DNA from: Phytophthora quininea
Taxonomy: Eukaryota; Oomycota; Peronosporomycetes; Peronosporales; Peronosporaceae
NCBI GenBank assembly: GCA_011947345.1
Contig: JAAVTG010000895.1
Coordinates: forward strand, 1-30,529
DNA: 30,529 nucleotides
Direction: 5' to 3'
Numbering within the stretch: the first letter of the stretch is position 1; the number at the start of each line of letters is the position of its first letter. A model generated the notes under the pieces. It worked only from the letters and a program-made list of their open reading frames with translations. It ran no database searches and was not told the DNA's origin. The translations under genes were made by a program, and so were the position numbers. Positions 29,520-30,529 of the stretch are shown here, piece after piece.

Positions 29520-30005
29520 ACATTGCCCACAGTTGTGATCTTGCGACGATCTCTAGCAGTAGGTCGATAATCCAGTTTCTGCAGTACCTCGACCTCTCTC
29601 CTGAGCTGTGCGGCGACCTCCAGTCTCTTCCTCGAGGAGGGAGCCAACTTCCTCTTCTCAATGATTTTGCAGGCGAACCGTCGGCCGTCGGTCGTGCGTT
29701 TGCACTTGCAGCAGGTTGATGTGGTTCCTTTACCGGCGACCCGGCGACGCACTCCAGCACGTACTCGGCTGGTAGGAGAGCTCGGAAGCTGGCGGCGTGG
29801 CTGGGGCTGCGTCCCTTTGCAGGGCTGTTGGCATTGGACGGCGAGTCCCCACGAAGGAGCTGTCCGACATGGTGGCGGCGTCGGACGACACGGAGCTGTG
29901 GCTGGGGCTCTTCCTGGTGCGGCAGCCGAGCTGCTGCAGTCGGACGGCCGTCTGGGCCAGCTCCAGAGCTTGCTTCTGTAGTAGAAGCTCCTTGTCGGTC
30001 GTCAT
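29520..30005 (-). pseudogene. Protein kinase fragment (N-terminal lobe only)
   Basis: From ATG 30003-30005 (MTTDKELLLQKQALELAQ) a low-complexity N-terminus rich in Ser and Ala leads, after a frame change near 29745, into the start of a protein kinase domain. This part has AEYVLECVAG, then GKGTTSTCCKCKRTTDG as glycine-rich loop, FACKIIEKRKL with the ATP-binding lysine, and LRREVEVLQKLDY as helix C. The catalytic loop (HRD), DFG and the whole C-lobe are missing: the kinase stops at about 29550, directly upstream of the Fanzor. Homology is clear but the subfamily is not. The frame upstream of 30005 stays open for some 115 bp, so the true start may lie before the edge of this feature. It is probably non-functional. 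Confidence 0.65.
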
Positions 30006-30529
30006 ACTGCGGCGATGACTGGAGTTCTGTGTCTTGGCGAGTACCCGACTGTGTTCGTAGCGGCGGCGGGCCTCAAGGTGGCGATGGCGGGGACGTCCAC
30101 GTCCCCGCGAGGCAGCTCTTCATGATGGCGGCGCCCATTGGTCTGTTACCTGCGGCCTGGCGTTGTTGACAAGCACAGAATAAAAGTGACGAGATCAAGA
30201 GCTCTGCTTGACGGAACGGAGTGCGTGGCATTTGATTTGGTTTCACACTGCACTAACTTTTTCAAGTCGTCGTTGCGATGCTGTCGCATGGATCTTCCGC
30301 CTCCAGTTTACGGGCATTAAACGTGGGGATCACGTACGATATCTTCACGATAAGCCGAACGACATCGTCGGTGGCAGATTGTGTTCAACACTTCTTGTCC
30401 GCGTGGTTGTTGCTCAAAACAGCTGAAGCCGAGCCGTTGACATTTTTCTAGATGGAGAAGGCTGCTGGCGAAAAGGAAATGTTGACGAATTTGAAGGTCC
30501 ATGTTGAATTTCAACGTCGGACAAGGAAA
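30006..30529. other. Upstream region of the kinase fragment to the window edge
   Basis: The first ~115 bp upstream of 30005 is GC-rich and could be kinase leader or N-terminal coding sequence (a run of Arg codons on the minus strand). From about 30130 to the window end I see no gene, repeat or RNA feature; the short frames there look random. Confidence 0.3.

Noticed and set aside
1..30529. CRISPR arrays, tRNA or rRNA genes, bacterial-type operons
   Set aside because: No regularly spaced repeats, no cloverleaf or rRNA-like sequence seen; introns and gene content are eukaryotic.

Overview
The window looks like nuclear DNA of an oomycete, most likely a Phytophthora species. The reasons are an RXLR-EER effector-type gene (10373-11076) with a cluster of decayed relatives, very short GT-AG introns (53-80 nt), closely packed housekeeping genes on both strands next to gene-poor repeat-rich stretches, an oomycete-type expanded multipass membrane family, and a Fanzor-type TnpB-like nuclease. 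The species cannot be told from the sequence alone.

Layout. (1) 1-6390 is a dense housekeeping block: the 3' end of a HID1-like gene (+), an OCRL-type inositol polyphosphate 5-phosphatase with a RhoGAP-like tail (-), a membrane-anchored papain-like cysteine protease (+), and a PX-BAR sorting nexin (-). Several of these act on phosphoinositides or endosomal and Golgi membranes. (2) 6577-11076 is a graveyard of RXLR/WY-type effector genes, all on the minus strand. At least five copies are visible; one is split by a probable solo LTR (8129-8706) with a near-perfect 5-bp target duplication, and the best preserved copy has a signal peptide, RSLR and EER. (3) 11299-15319 holds an intact small beta-trefoil/fascin-like gene and two members of a multipass membrane family, one of them broken. 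(4) 15496-18841 is a PDZ-like, C-terminally coiled-coil protein. (5) 19323-22853 holds a third membrane gene and two more fascin-like copies, one decayed and one with a single in-frame stop. (6) 22951-26031 is a MutS-family mismatch-repair gene with four short introns and a probable mitochondrial leader. (7) 26156-27470 is a fourth membrane-family copy (+), cut off where a Fanzor locus (27556-29432, -) begins; beyond the Fanzor lies a protein-kinase fragment (-).

Reading frames. Nearly every long gene, including conserved ones, is interrupted by apparent single-base losses, often in homopolymers. This suggests indel errors in the assembly as much as real decay. I therefore annotate whole genes across the breaks, say where the breaks are, and call something a pseudogene only when there are internal deletions, substitution stops, missing halves or an insertion.
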